Shown here piece by piece: positions 35,278 to 43,529 of a stretch of 64,000 nucleotides of DNA (positions are counted from its first letter, which is position 1; each line of letters begins with the position of its first letter). The stretch spans positions 4,526,001 through 4,590,000 of the forward strand of contig OZ245050.1 in the NCBI GenBank assembly GCA_965224525.1, in the 5' to 3' direction. The position numbers and the translations under genes are program-made. The notes beneath the pieces were generated by a model. The model had not been told where the DNA came from. It made no database searches and saw only the letters and a program-made list of their open reading frames with translations. The DNA comes from Granulosicoccus sp036478565 (lineage in GTDB: Bacteria > Pseudomonadota > Gammaproteobacteria > Granulosicoccales > Granulosicoccaceae).

Positions 35278-36487
35278 CCGGGTCTTCTCTGGCTCTGTCT
35301 GGCGTGCCTGCACCTGGTTGCGGGGCAGGTTTGCGGGTGTCTGAAACCTGTTTTTGGGTGTTCGGATCGGCGGCCTCGGATGAAGCATGAGGGGTTGGAG
35401 TTTCTACGGGTGCTGGTTTATGGGTGTCTTGAACCTTTTCTTGACTCTTTTTGCGGGCGGCGACTTCGGCTTCGAGCTCGCGCTGCTGTTCGTGGTGGTT
35501 CATGATGTCGGCGACCAGGTGTCGGGTGCCATCGCCGGTGACGGCAGAGATACGGTAGACGGGGCCTTGCCAGTTGAGATCGTCGACTATCTGCTGGCAA
35601 TGGGACTCTCGACTGTCGGGTGGAAGCAGGTCGGTTTTGTTCAGCACCAGCCACCGCTCTTTGTCGACCAGAGACTGGCTGTGCCGTCGCAACTCCTCGA
35701 CGATGGCTTTTGCTGATTCGACAGGGTCGCTTTCATCGACAGGTTGTACATCAATCAAGTGCAGAAGCAACCTGGTGCGAGTCAAATGCTTCAGGAAGCG
35801 CACGCCAAGGCCATGACCATCCGCTGCGCCTTCTATCAGGCCGGGAATATCGGCCATGACAAAGCTGCGGTGAGCTTCAATGCTGACAACCCCGAGGTTC
35901 GGGTGCAGGGTGGTAAACGGATAGTCAGCTACTTTGGGGCGTGCTGACGATACTTGTCGTATCAAAGTCGACTTGCCGGCATTGGGCTGTCCGAGTAAAC
36001 CGACATCCGCTAATACCCGTAGTTCCAGCTGAAGCTCGCGGCGCTCACCAGGCGTGCCGTCAGTGGTGCGGCGTGGGGCCTGATTAGTTGAACTTTTGTA
36101 TCGTGTATTGCCCAGACCATGCCAGCCGCCTTTCGCCACTTGAACGACATCGCCAGCTTGTTTCAGATCGGCGACGATCTGGTCAGTAGCGCGGTCTTTG
36201 GCAACCGTGCCAACCGGCACCAGAATATGGCAATCATCGCCCCCAGCACCGGAACAGTTTCGACTGCGGCCGTTTTCGCCTCGTTTGGCAAGATAAGTCC
36301 TCTGATGGCGAAAATCCGCCAGTGTGTTGAGGTTGTCGGTTGCCTGTAGGTAAACGCTGCCACCGTCGCCGCCATCACCACCATCCGGGCCACCACGCGG
36401 TACGTATTTTTCGCGGCGAAAACTCATGCAGCCGTTGCCACCGTCGCCGGCGATGACATTGATCCGGGCTTCGTCGACAAATTTCAC
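35270..36487 (-). CDS. obgE: GTPase ObgE/CgtA
   Basis: Ribosome-associated GTPase of 50S assembly and stress control. 405 residues from a GTG start at 36487 (MKFVDEARINVIAGDGGNG, as in E. coli). The Gly-rich Obg fold covers 1-158, the G domain follows with GQPNAGKST, DIPGLIEGA and NKTD. The tail from about 350 is unusual: it is Pro/Ala/Thr-rich and contains repeated DTHKPAP and DTRKPAP, encoded by copies of a hairpin repeat found again near 43 kb. Tail sequence is variable in the family, so this may be tolerated insertion. proB follows. Confidence 0.95.
   Translation of the reverse strand: MKFVDEARINVIAGDGGNGCMSFRREKYVPRGGPDGGDGGDGGSVYLQATDNLNTLADFRHQRTYLAKRGENGRSRNCSGAGGDDCHILVPVGTVAKDRATDQIVADLKQAGDVVQVAKGGWHGLGNTRYKSSTNQAPRRTTDGTPGERRELQLELRVLADVGLLGQPNAGKSTLIRQVSSARPKVADYPFTTLHPNLGVVSIEAHRSFVMADIPGLIEGAADGHGLGVRFLKHLTRTRLLLHLIDVQPVDESDPVESAKAIVEELRRHSQSLVDKERWLVLNKTDLLPPDSRESHCQQIVDDLNWQGPVYRISAVTGDGTRHLVADIMNHHEQQRELEAEVAARKKSQEKVQDTHKPAPVETPTPHASSEAADPNTQKQVSDTRKPAPQPGAGTPDRAREDPDA
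35326..35435 (-). repeat. AGACACCC-loop hairpin repeat, three copies in the obgE tail
   Basis: Copy A 35326-35350: arms CAGGTTT and AAACCTG around GCGGGTGTCTG. Copy B 35415-35435: arms GGTTTA and TGAACC (one G-T pair) around TGGGTGTCT. A weaker copy at 35351-35364 has the core without arms. In obgE mRNA the core reads AGACACCC. Copies A and B encode SDTRKPA and QDTHKPA. Confidence 0.72.
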
Positions 36488-36573
36488 TTGGGGTCAGCCA
36501 GCAGATCGGGTCGGAGGAAGGAAGTGCGAGGCACTACCGAGTTTAGCGGATTTCCGGATGCAACACTCTGTCC

Positions 36574-37002
36574 ATGCGAACTACTGACGATTCCAATAAT
36601 GCAGCGCCTGTTGCTCAAGAGCCGAGCAATGTCGTACTTTTCACTCGATGTGATCCACGCGATGCCTTGATGAGCGCGTTGTTGCAGCCGCAGAGCGGCT
36701 CGGTCACGCGGGCTGATGCCTTGCTGTTTGGCTGGATGCTGGGACTTGAGGCTGGTGTGGACCCGGTCGCAGCGGCAAAAGCGATCATTCATGTCGAGGG
36801 TGTCTCCGGGTGTCGGCCACGTTCCCGGCACCAGATCGATCTTGTTCAGGGTTTGCAGCGGTTTATCAAGCAGCGGGGCCGAGTGGCTGCATTGTCGGCA
36901 CGCTCGCTGGTTAAGGTAAGAAATCAGGCGGCGCGGACTGCGTCACGCACAACGGCGGCGTGTGCCGGTGAATTCACCGTTTGTCCAGAAAAATTGTGTT
37001 GA
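36574..37002 (+). CDS. Hypothetical protein, 142 residues
   Basis: I do not recognise the family. The middle (RADALLFGWMLGLEAGVDPVAAAKAII) looks like a real alpha-helical protein core, and the tail is Arg-rich. No signal peptide or membrane segment. It lies alone on the plus strand between two minus-strand genes (obgE and rpmA), no good ribosome site precedes ATG 36574, and the frame overlaps the region where the obgE promoter should be. It ends next to the rpmA terminator. It could be a true small gene or a lucky frame. Confidence 0.5.
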   Translation: MRTTDDSNNAAPVAQEPSNVVLFTRCDPRDALMSALLQPQSGSVTRADALLFGWMLGLEAGVDPVAAAKAIIHVEGVSGCRPRSRHQIDLVQGLQRFIKQRGRVAALSARSLVKVRNQAARTASRTTAACAGEFTVCPEKLC

Positions 37003-37008
37003 GTCAAT

Positions 37009-37032
37009 AAAAAACCCGTTATTACGGGCTTT
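37009..37032 (-). terminator. Rho-independent terminator of rplU-rpmA
   Basis: On the minus strand AAAGCCCGT, loop AATA, ACGGG followed by TTTTTTATT. The stem is nine pairs including one G-T. It lies about 100 bp after the rpmA stop and could also serve the plus-strand ORF ending at 37002, but with a poor T-tail in that direction. Confidence 0.8.
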
Positions 37033-37135
37033 CTATTTAGGGCTTCTTCGAACTGGCAGTAAGGTTTGACTGACTGCTCGGGGTATGTCGGGTGCCGTGC
37101 AGAGAGCAGTTATTTGTCAGCCTGTCCGCGATTGA

Positions 37136-37405
37136 TCAAGTGTAAGCTGCAACGGGTTCGATATCGACAAACTTACGATTGTTGTTGCCACGTACCTTGA
37201 AACTGACAAAGCCGTCAGTCTTGGCGAAGATGGTGTGATCCTTGCCGACTCCGGCGTTGACTCCCGGGTGGAAGCGGGTGCCACGCTGACGCACGATAAT
37301 ATTGCCAGCTAATACTGCTTCGCCACCGAACTTCTTGACGCCGAGGCGTTTGGATTCCGAATCGCGACCGTTTCGAGTACTGCCGCCTGCTTTCTTGTGG
37401 GCCAT
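37136..37405 (-). CDS. rpmA: 50S ribosomal protein L27
   Basis: 89 residues, basic. MAHKKAGGSTRNGRDSESKRLG is the canonical N-terminus, whose tail reaches the peptidyl-transferase centre; GNIIVRQRGTRFHPG follows. It is 94 bp downstream of rplU, the universal rplU-rpmA pair, and is followed by a terminator rather than by obgE, since obgE begins 650 bp further on. Confidence 0.96.
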   Translation of the reverse strand: MAHKKAGGSTRNGRDSESKRLGVKKFGGEAVLAGNIIVRQRGTRFHPGVNAGVGKDHTIFAKTDGFVSFKVRGNNNRKFVDIEPVAAYT

Positions 37406-37499
37406 CGTTATGTCCTGGTAATCGCGAGCACGCAGAGCGTGATCACAGTATTTATATTGCCGTTTTTTGCCGTGAGGGGCGGGGTGGGTTGGCGTTAAT

Positions 37500-37814
37500 T
37501 CAGCCAGCGTTAATGCCGGTTATCTCGAGTTCGGTGTAGTTCTGCCGATGCCCCTGCTGTTTACGATAGTGCTTACGGCGACGAAATTTGATGATCCGGA
37601 TCTTGTTGCCACGGCCGTGGTCGAGTACGCGGGCAGTAACCGACGCATTGGCAACTGTGGGAGCGCCAACTGTGACGGACTCGCCGCTACCGACAAGCAG
37701 AACCTCATCAAGTTTGACTTCAGACCCTGCTTCGGCTGTAAGAGTTTCGACTTTAAGCCGGTCACCCTGGCTTACCCGATACTGCTTACCACCGGTCTTG
37801 ATCACCGCGTACAT
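37500..37814 (-). CDS. rplU: 50S ribosomal protein L21
   Basis: 104 residues. MYAVIKTGGKQYRVSQGD at the start and IIKFRRRKHYRKQQGHRQ near the end are diagnostic for L21. It is divergent from ispB; the 178-bp to 247-bp gap must hold both promoters, as in E. coli. Confidence 0.96.
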   Translation of the reverse strand: MYAVIKTGGKQYRVSQGDRLKVETLTAEAGSEVKLDEVLLVGSGESVTVGAPTVANASVTARVLDHGRGNKIRIIKFRRRKHYRKQQGHRQNYTELEITGINAG

Positions 37815-38061
37815 ACTATATAGTCTCCAATACAGTCAGGCCCCATGGCCAAACCGAGCGATTAATGAATCGCAGAAAGCCCTCTAGCATAGCGATGTAG
37901 GAATAGACAGTCAATCGTTGATTTGGAATTTCATGCCCGAATGCTGCCAATTCGTCTTCTGGCGTAAACCAGGTTGATCGCCCGCGACGAACTTGACAGT
38001 ATACGGCGCTGTCACAGCATCAAAGCCAACAAAAATCTTGCCAATTGTCTGCCAGAAATCA

Positions 38062-39030
38062 ATGTCAATAGCAGACTGCCGAGCGCTGGTCGCCAGCGGT
38101 ATGGACCGTGTGGACGGCTTGATCCGCCAGCGACTCGATTCAGACGTTGCGCTGATCAACCAGCTATCCACCTATATCATTGGCAGTGGCGGAAAACGAT
38201 TGCGGCCGCAACTGGTTCTGCTGGCAGCCGGGGCCTGTGGATACAAAGGCCCGCATCACATCACGGTCGCGGCGATTGTTGAATTTATTCACACGGCGAC
38301 CTTGCTGCATGACGACGTGGTTGATGCGTCAGAGCTGCGCCGCGGAAATCAAACTGCAAATGCTGTGTGGGGAAACGAGGCTGCCGTGCTGGTTGGCGAC
38401 TTTCTCTATTCCCGAGCATTTGAAATGATGATTGATGTGCAAAGCCTAACCATTATGGATGTGCTGGCATCAACCACCAATCGCATTGCGGAAGGCGAAG
38501 TCATGCAACTTCTCAATGTGCATGAGCCGGGCGTGACCGAGGCGCGTTACATCGAAGTGATCGAAGCCAAGACTGCGCGACTGTTTCAGGCAGCGACCGA
38601 GCTCGGTGCCATTCTGGCGGATGCTCCAACAGAAATACGCATAGCACTTGCCAGCTACGGTATGCATCTCGGTACGGCTTTTCAGATTGCAGATGATGTG
38701 CTGGACTATCAAAGTGACAGCGAAGCCATGGGAAAGAATGTCGGTGATGACCTGGCGGAAGGTAAAACGACCTTGCCTCTAATCTATGCCATGCAAGATG
38801 GTACGCAAACGCAACGTGATTCTGTGACACAGGCAATCATTGACGGAGGTATTGAATCTATGCCTGAGGTTCTAAGTGCAATCGAATCAACAGGGGCGCT
38901 GGAGCGCTCTATGCAGCGAGCACGTGAATCGTCTGCGAAGGCGGTGGCCGCGTTGGCCCCGTTGCCCGATTCGCATTATCGTGACGCGATGGTGCAAATT
39001 GCAACGTATTCGGTTCAGCGCAATGGTTGA
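38062..39030 (+). CDS. ispB: Polyprenyl (octaprenyl-type) diphosphate synthase
   Basis: Makes the long isoprenoid side chain of ubiquinone/menaquinone. 322 residues from ATG 38062, the same length as E. coli IspB (323). The two Asp-rich motifs are LLHDDVVD and IADDVLDY, with GGKRLRP for diphosphate binding. The frame is open to 37993, but the extra 23 residues are not family-like. It uses IPP from the IspH pathway coded at 27 kb. It converges with the metalloprotease gene with only 32 bp between them. Confidence 0.94.
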   Translation: MSIADCRALVASGMDRVDGLIRQRLDSDVALINQLSTYIIGSGGKRLRPQLVLLAAGACGYKGPHHITVAAIVEFIHTATLLHDDVVDASELRRGNQTANAVWGNEAAVLVGDFLYSRAFEMMIDVQSLTIMDVLASTTNRIAEGEVMQLLNVHEPGVTEARYIEVIEAKTARLFQAATELGAILADAPTEIRIALASYGMHLGTAFQIADDVLDYQSDSEAMGKNVGDDLAEGKTTLPLIYAMQDGTQTQRDSVTQAIIDGGIESMPEVLSAIESTGALERSMQRARESSAKAVAALAPLPDSHYRDAMVQIATYSVQRNG

Positions 39031-39062
39031 ACGATCATTGGCAGGGCTGCTTGCAAACAATG

Positions 39063-40703
39063 CTAGAGACCGGCATTTCGAATACCGAAGATCAAGCTGA
39101 ACAGTGCAAGCAATGCCAGGCTTCGTAGCTCGAGTGCCCCAGATCGCGGCTCTGGATTTTTTCCGATGTCGAGTAGGTTGCCAGCTTCGTCATTGCCTAT
39201 GGTGGTTCCACCATCGGTGCTTGAGTCTAAAGTGTTTGTTTCTATATCCAGAGCGTTCAGTACTGCTCGATTGTCGTGTGGATTACTATCGTTGAGTTGC
39301 TCAAGCTCAATGACTGCGGTTACCTGCTGTTCTTCAGCACCTGGCAATGTCGCCAATACACTGAGTGTTTGCGTGCTGCCTGGGGCGATTGCTGCATGCT
39401 GACAAAACAATGTTGACTCCTGCCACAGGCAATCCTCTGGCAGTACGCCAAGTCGGGTGTCTGCGGGAAAGCTGGTGCGACTAAGCACATGCTCAGCGGC
39501 TCTCGAGGCATCGTTGTTGCCCAGTTGTATGTCAATGTACCGTTGCATGTCTTTGGCTGGTCTGGCTTGCAGGTTGATTTGCAGATCGATGTTGTCAATA
39601 AGGCAGTCGGCCGACAAGGTCGGCTGGATGTGTTGCAGGCTGCAGCTGGAAAACTCAGACCGCGTGTTGCCGGATAGTCGTGACCACATGATGTTCTTGT
39701 CAGAGTTTCTGATTTGTCCTTCGCAGCGCATGTCGTCATCATGTAAAGCGCCCAGATTATGTGCCATTTCGTGTGCAGCCAACAGCATGGCATACGGGAA
39801 TGGCGTGGATACGCTGAGGTCGTAGCCGTCGACCCGGCAGGCAGTGTCTATCCAGCCCAGGCCAATAATTTGTGCAGAGCTCTGGTGGCCACTGAACAAA
39901 TGCACCAGTGCCAGATCACCGGACAGCTCTGCGTCATTCAAGCGCACCTCGCGAAAGGAATTCAGAAGCGAATCAACTGTCCCGGCTTGCTCGCGCATCG
40001 GGTCCGTCGACGCATCATCAAAAATTCGCACGCCGTCAACAACAATAGCCAGCCCAAGCTGCGATTGATACAGCCCGTCTACCCCGTTCATAATACTCAG
40101 GGCATGGGCCAGTCCGCGGCCGTTATGAAACTCATTGAAGCGGCTGTCGATGACAATGCCGACTCGCATGGCTCGCGGCACGCTGGATTTAAAGTTGGCC
40201 CGCTGTGTTGGGCTGACTGCTTGTGCCTCTGCAGATAGCTCGATCATCACATGCTGTGAGTCAAAAGGTGGCGACAGCCTTGCCAGTGACTTATGCAGCC
40301 GGCTAGCAGGTTGCAGATGATAGAGTGTGCCGTCGGTTTCAAGGTATCCGTCGACATCACTGCCCTTGATGCCGAGTCGCACCCAGGAGGTGTTGTCACC
40401 AACCACATAACCACTGTAAAACGCAGGTAGTTCCGTGTTATGCCAAGGCCTGGGTTGCGTAGCATCTGCCACCGGGTTGCGCGGTGTCAGTGATAAATGC
40501 CAGTCGCGACCGAGTGCCGAGATTTGCATATCGTGATTGTTTTTCCCCAGTTGGATATCAGCTGGAAAAATCATTGCTGGCGCATCATTGTCAGCGACGA
40601 CATGGGTAGGTAGACCGAGCGTTGCCAGTAGGCCGAGAATCGTCAATGCAGCACGTTGACGGGAGCAAAGGTAAGCAATGAACGGGCAGCGGATGTTGAG
40701 CAC
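39063..40703 (-). CDS. Secreted zinc metalloprotease, adamalysin (M12B)-like
   Basis: 546 residues. Signal peptide about 15-37 (cleaved near VVADND). The zinc motif HEMAHNLGALHD at 311-322 is the extended HExxHxxGxxHD of the metzincins, in the reprolysin/ADAM style with Asn before Leu-Gly, and the Met-turn follows at NIMWS (338-341). Several Cys around 288-368 could form disulfides. After a beta-rich region the protein ends in a hydrophobic stretch (LRSLALLALFSLIFGIRN) preceded by SGALE, similar to bacterial CTERM-type sorting tails but without a clear Gly-Gly. Probably exported and anchored. It stands alone, convergent with ispB and 34 bp after rluE in the other direction of travel is not coupled. 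Confidence 0.82.
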   Translation of the reverse strand: MLNIRCPFIAYLCSRQRAALTILGLLATLGLPTHVVADNDAPAMIFPADIQLGKNNHDMQISALGRDWHLSLTPRNPVADATQPRPWHNTELPAFYSGYVVGDNTSWVRLGIKGSDVDGYLETDGTLYHLQPASRLHKSLARLSPPFDSQHVMIELSAEAQAVSPTQRANFKSSVPRAMRVGIVIDSRFNEFHNGRGLAHALSIMNGVDGLYQSQLGLAIVVDGVRIFDDASTDPMREQAGTVDSLLNSFREVRLNDAELSGDLALVHLFSGHQSSAQIIGLGWIDTACRVDGYDLSVSTPFPYAMLLAAHEMAHNLGALHDDDMRCEGQIRNSDKNIMWSRLSGNTRSEFSSCSLQHIQPTLSADCLIDNIDLQINLQARPAKDMQRYIDIQLGNNDASRAAEHVLSRTSFPADTRLGVLPEDCLWQESTLFCQHAAIAPGSTQTLSVLATLPGAEEQQVTAVIELEQLNDSNPHDNRAVLNALDIETNTLDSSTDGGTTIGNDEAGNLLDIGKNPEPRSGALELRSLALLALFSLIFGIRNAGL

Positions 40704-40736
40704 GCAATGAGTCTACACTGGCGATGATGAGGAGAG

Positions 40737-41345
40737 TTACTGACGAATCTGAAGTGTGTCCTGATCGATAGCTTTGATGTCCATTATTCGATAAGTACCA
40801 ATAGGTAGTTGCCAGATATCGATCTTGCCAATGTGTGTGCGTATGAGGCGCAGTGTCGGAAAACCAGTCGCCGCTGTCATGCGTCGTACCTGCCTGTTGC
40901 GACCTTCAGCCAAGCCGATTTCAATCCAGCTTGTTGGTAGAGCTGCACGAAAACGGATGGGTGGATCCCGGTCCCACAGGCTCGTCGGTGGTGTGGTGTG
41001 TTTTGCAAAAGTGGCTTTTGCCGGGCCATCTTTGAGGATCAGGCCAGTGCTTAATTCCATCAGTGCAGTATCGGTAATTGCACCTTCCAACTGAGCAAGG
41101 TAACGTTTTTCAAGCTTGTACCGAGGGTGGCTGATGCGATGTTGCAGCTTGCCATCGTTGGTCAGGATCAGTAATCCTTCACTGTCTCGGTCAAGCCTCC
41201 CGGCAGCATAGAACCCGGGCTGGTCAATGAAGTCGGCCAGGGTTGCTCGCGACTCGCTATCGGAAAACTGGCAGAGCACATTGAACGGCTTGTTGAATAT
41301 TATCAACGCGCTTGCCCTACCGTTTTCATTTCGATGAAGAGTCAC
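40737..41345 (-). CDS. rluE: 23S rRNA pseudouridine synthase RluE-like
   Basis: 202 residues. RsuA-family pseudouridine synthase: catalytic Asp in AGRLDRDSEGLLILTNDG, plus KPFNVLCQFSD, LEKRYLAQLEG and EGRNRQVRRMTAATGFPTLRLIR. Short length and lack of an S4 domain match RluE, which in E. coli modifies U2457 of 23S rRNA. It is the upstream neighbour of the metalloprotease gene (33 bp), possibly on the same transcript. Confidence 0.9.
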   Translation of the reverse strand: MTLHRNENGRASALIIFNKPFNVLCQFSDSESRATLADFIDQPGFYAAGRLDRDSEGLLILTNDGKLQHRISHPRYKLEKRYLAQLEGAITDTALMELSTGLILKDGPAKATFAKHTTPPTSLWDRDPPIRFRAALPTSWIEIGLAEGRNRQVRRMTAATGFPTLRLIRTHIGKIDIWQLPIGTYRIMDIKAIDQDTLQIRQ

Positions 41346-41394
41346 AAATTAACGCGCCGGGAAGCGGGTGGTTGCACATAAATCAGGTTTGACA

Positions 41395-42297
41395 TCACAC
41401 GCTTGATCCAGCAATTGGCTGCGTGGCCAGTTTTGCCAGTCTTGCAGCTTCCTGCTGATTGAAATCCAGTGCGATCAACGCTGATTCGAGACTCTCCTGT
41501 GATGGCAATTTATAGTCGAGTTTTGCCAATGAGTCTGGTAGTGCCGGTTCTTTGATGCAGCCAGTGAGCGTTCGGGCCAGTTGGACTTGTTGAGTGTGCT
41601 CGGCCAGCATGCGAGCAACACCCGGTGCACCGCGAAATTTCATGTCGGCAACTCCGCCGAGGTTGGTGTACAGGGTGTCCAGATTGTCCCATCTGCGTAA
41701 CAAGCGAGCTGCGGTACTCAGGCCAACACCCGGTACGCCGGGAATGTTGTCGCTCTTGTCGCCAGCCAATGCCAGCCAGTCTGCTACCTGGTCGGGTCTG
41801 ACGTTAAAGCGTTTGTGCAGGTCTTTGAAGCTCTGCTTTGCTTGCTTGCCAATATCCCAGTAGGTATCGGATGGCGTGATGAATTGCGCCAGGTCCTTGT
41901 CGCCACTGATGATGGTTACGGCCTGGTCGTTGGCTGTCGCCAGCTGACTGAAGTGGCCAATAATGTCGTCGGCTTCAACACGTTGACTGCTGAACCCTGT
42001 GATGGCAAAAGCAGCTGCCAGGTCACGGCACCTGCCGAACTGCGATTCCAGTTCGGCAGGTGCCGGAGGTCGGTCCGCCTTGTACGGAGGATAGAGCCGG
42101 TTGCGTTCGCCATTTCTGCCGCAATTATCCCAAGCGCAAAGCATCATTCGGGGTTGTTCGAGGCGTATCAGATTCGCCAGGGTGTCAGCGAATCCGGTAA
42201 CTGCGTTGAATGGTCTGCCAGCGCTGTCTTTGACTGAGTGGGGTAGCGTTTTCCAGCCGCGAAAGATATAAATGCTGGCATCAATCAAATACAGCAT
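41395..42297 (-). CDS. 5'-3' exonuclease / flap endonuclease (Xni-like)
   Basis: 300 residues, the stand-alone form of the polymerase I 5'-nuclease domain. MLYLIDASIYIFRGW opens with the first metal Asp, VEADDIIGHF and ISGDKDLAQFI hold the acidic cluster, and GVPGVGLSTAARLL is the helix-hairpin-helix. Longer than E. coli Xni (251), and the N-terminal half is complete, so it could be an active flap nuclease. It is 49 bp upstream of rluE and 129 bp after the rpmE stop, behind the rpmE terminator. Confidence 0.88.
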   Translation of the reverse strand: MLYLIDASIYIFRGWKTLPHSVKDSAGRPFNAVTGFADTLANLIRLEQPRMMLCAWDNCGRNGERNRLYPPYKADRPPAPAELESQFGRCRDLAAAFAITGFSSQRVEADDIIGHFSQLATANDQAVTIISGDKDLAQFITPSDTYWDIGKQAKQSFKDLHKRFNVRPDQVADWLALAGDKSDNIPGVPGVGLSTAARLLRRWDNLDTLYTNLGGVADMKFRGAPGVARMLAEHTQQVQLARTLTGCIKEPALPDSLAKLDYKLPSQESLESALIALDFNQQEAARLAKLATQPIAGSSV

Positions 42298-42345
42298 GAT
42301 TCAGCTCATGTTTCACTGATGGCGAATTTTTATTTGGCCAACCAA

Positions 42346-42370
42346 TAAAAAAGGCGCCCACACAGGCGCC
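42346..42370 (-). terminator. Rho-independent terminator of rpmE
   Basis: On the minus strand GGCGCC, loop TGTGTG, GGCGCC, then TTTTTTATT. It lies about 56 bp after the rpmE stop and would separate rpmE from the exonuclease gene. Confidence 0.88.
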
Positions 42371-42426
42371 CTGTATTGCCTCGCAAAACAAGAGCCTGAG
42401 TATGCTCTTGCTCCGGACAAGACTGA

Positions 42427-42636
42427 TTAGCTCTGCTTGCCACCGTAACGGCGGCGGAACTTATCTACCTGTCCAGCGGTGTCCATGACTTTCTGCTTTC
42501 CGGTATAGAAGGGATGGCAGGCAGAGCACACTTCGATGCTGAGATCGCGACCCGCTGTAGAACCCGTTTCGAACGAGTTGCCGCAGCTGCATGTCACGGA
42601 GATTTGCTTGTACTGAGGATGAATATCCGGCTTCAT
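42427..42636 (-). CDS. rpmE: 50S ribosomal protein L31 (zinc-binding form)
   Basis: 69 residues. MKPDIHPQYKQISVTCSCGN opens with the typical sequence; Cys16, Cys18, Cys37 and Cys40 form the zinc site, so this is the C+ form, and HPFYTGKQKVMDTAGQVDKFRRRYG completes it. Monocistronic, with its own strong terminator. Confidence 0.96.
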   Translation of the reverse strand: MKPDIHPQYKQISVTCSCGNSFETGSTAGRDLSIEVCSACHPFYTGKQKVMDTAGQVDKFRRRYGGKQS

Positions 42637-42818
42637 AGCGGCGGTCCGGGCTTTGTAAAATGGATCGGGATACTAGGGCTGTATCAAGCAGAATGCAAGT
42701 GTCGGTGGTGTTTTTTCTATCAACTTGCGCTTGAAAGCAGAAAATTACAGGAGATGACAAGTTCAAGCGTCTGGGGATAGTGCCGCTATTTTGCTGGAAG
42801 TTTCACCGGAATTTTCCC

Positions 42819-43379
42819 ATGTTGTGGCGACTGATACTGCGTCTGACTTTCAAATTGAGCCTTCCACTGGTGGCAATTCTTGGTGTGTTGTCGTACGGCC
42901 ACTACATGCGTGGTGGCGACCCAGGCGCTCTGTGGCGCACTGTGGCGGGCGGAGCAGGCGATCGTCTGGCCTCAGTGTGGGGCAGCACCCGCGATAGCGC
43001 TGACAACGTCTCTAGGGCCGTTGGCCAGATCGGTAACGGTCCGGATGCCGCAACCACCGACGTTTGGACCTGGAAAGATGAGAACGGCGTCACACATTTT
43101 GGCTCTCAAGCCCCAGCAAACACCCATGCCACCAGCATCACGATAGACAACCGCACCAATGTGCTTGCGCCGATTCAAGACACCCATGAATCGACACCCG
43201 ACGCCCGCGGGATTCAGACACCCATAAATCCCGGTCAATCAGCAGGCATTCCAGCGACGACGACCCAGCTGCCAGGCATGGCGGGCTTCGCGTTATCCAG
43301 CGGCGTGGATGCCAGCAAGCTGCCGGAGGGTGTGGACCTGAATGCGCTTGTCCAGGCTGTGCAGCCTCGCGTTCGATAA
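42819..43379 (+). CDS. DUF4124-like membrane-anchored protein
   Basis: 186 residues from ATG 42819 (the frame opens at 42780). One membrane segment (LILRLTFKLSLPLVAILGVLSYG), then a DUF4124-like stretch VWTWKDENGVTHFGSQAP at about 100-117, a beta motif common in small envelope proteins of unknown role. The C-terminal third contains two perfect copies of the AGACACCC hairpin repeat (43171-43193 and 43208-43233), translated as IQDTHES and GIQTPIN, that is, in different frames. The original C-terminus may therefore be shorter. It converges with hemW. Confidence 0.72.
   Translation: MLWRLILRLTFKLSLPLVAILGVLSYGHYMRGGDPGALWRTVAGGAGDRLASVWGSTRDSADNVSRAVGQIGNGPDAATTDVWTWKDENGVTHFGSQAPANTHATSITIDNRTNVLAPIQDTHESTPDARGIQTPINPGQSAGIPATTTQLPGMAGFALSSGVDASKLPEGVDLNALVQAVQPRVR
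43171..43233 (+). repeat. AGACACCC-loop hairpin repeat, two copies in the DUF4124-like gene
   Basis: Copy C 43171-43193: arms CGATTCA and TGAATCG around AGACACCCA. Copy D 43208-43233: arms CGGGATT and AATCCCG around CAGACACCCATA. Both arm pairs are perfect 7-bp inverted repeats with different sequence. The loop core matches the obgE copies. Confidence 0.8.
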
Positions 43380-43440
43380 GCTCACTGGCCACTCACAAGC
43401 TGTTGAAGTCCGAGATTGCCCCAAGTTCAGAGGTGCATGG

Positions 43441-43523
43441 TTTTGTGGGTGCCTTGAATTAACGGCTTTTGTTTGTGGGTGTCTTGAATCGATTTCTTGA
43501 ATCGATTTGTGGGTGTCTCAAAC
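43441..43523 (-). repeat. AGACACCC hairpin repeat, three copies between the DUF4124-like gene and hemW
   Basis: Copies at 43441-43460, 43472-43490 and 43506-43523, all in one orientation: TTTGTGGGTGTCTTGAATC or a close variant on the plus strand. GAATCGATTT links the last two. The third has the short stem TTTG/CAAA. They would lie in the 3' untranslated part of the hemW transcript. Confidence 0.8.
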
Positions 43524-43529
43524 AGCGGC

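Noticed and set aside
35278..35388. Longer proB start
   Set aside because: The extra 37 residues are an out-of-frame reading of the obgE tail; family homology starts at MRKRL.
36797..36815. GGGTGTC cores in the 36574-37002 ORF as extra copies of the hairpin repeat
   Set aside because: No pairing arms and the surrounding bases do not match the repeat.
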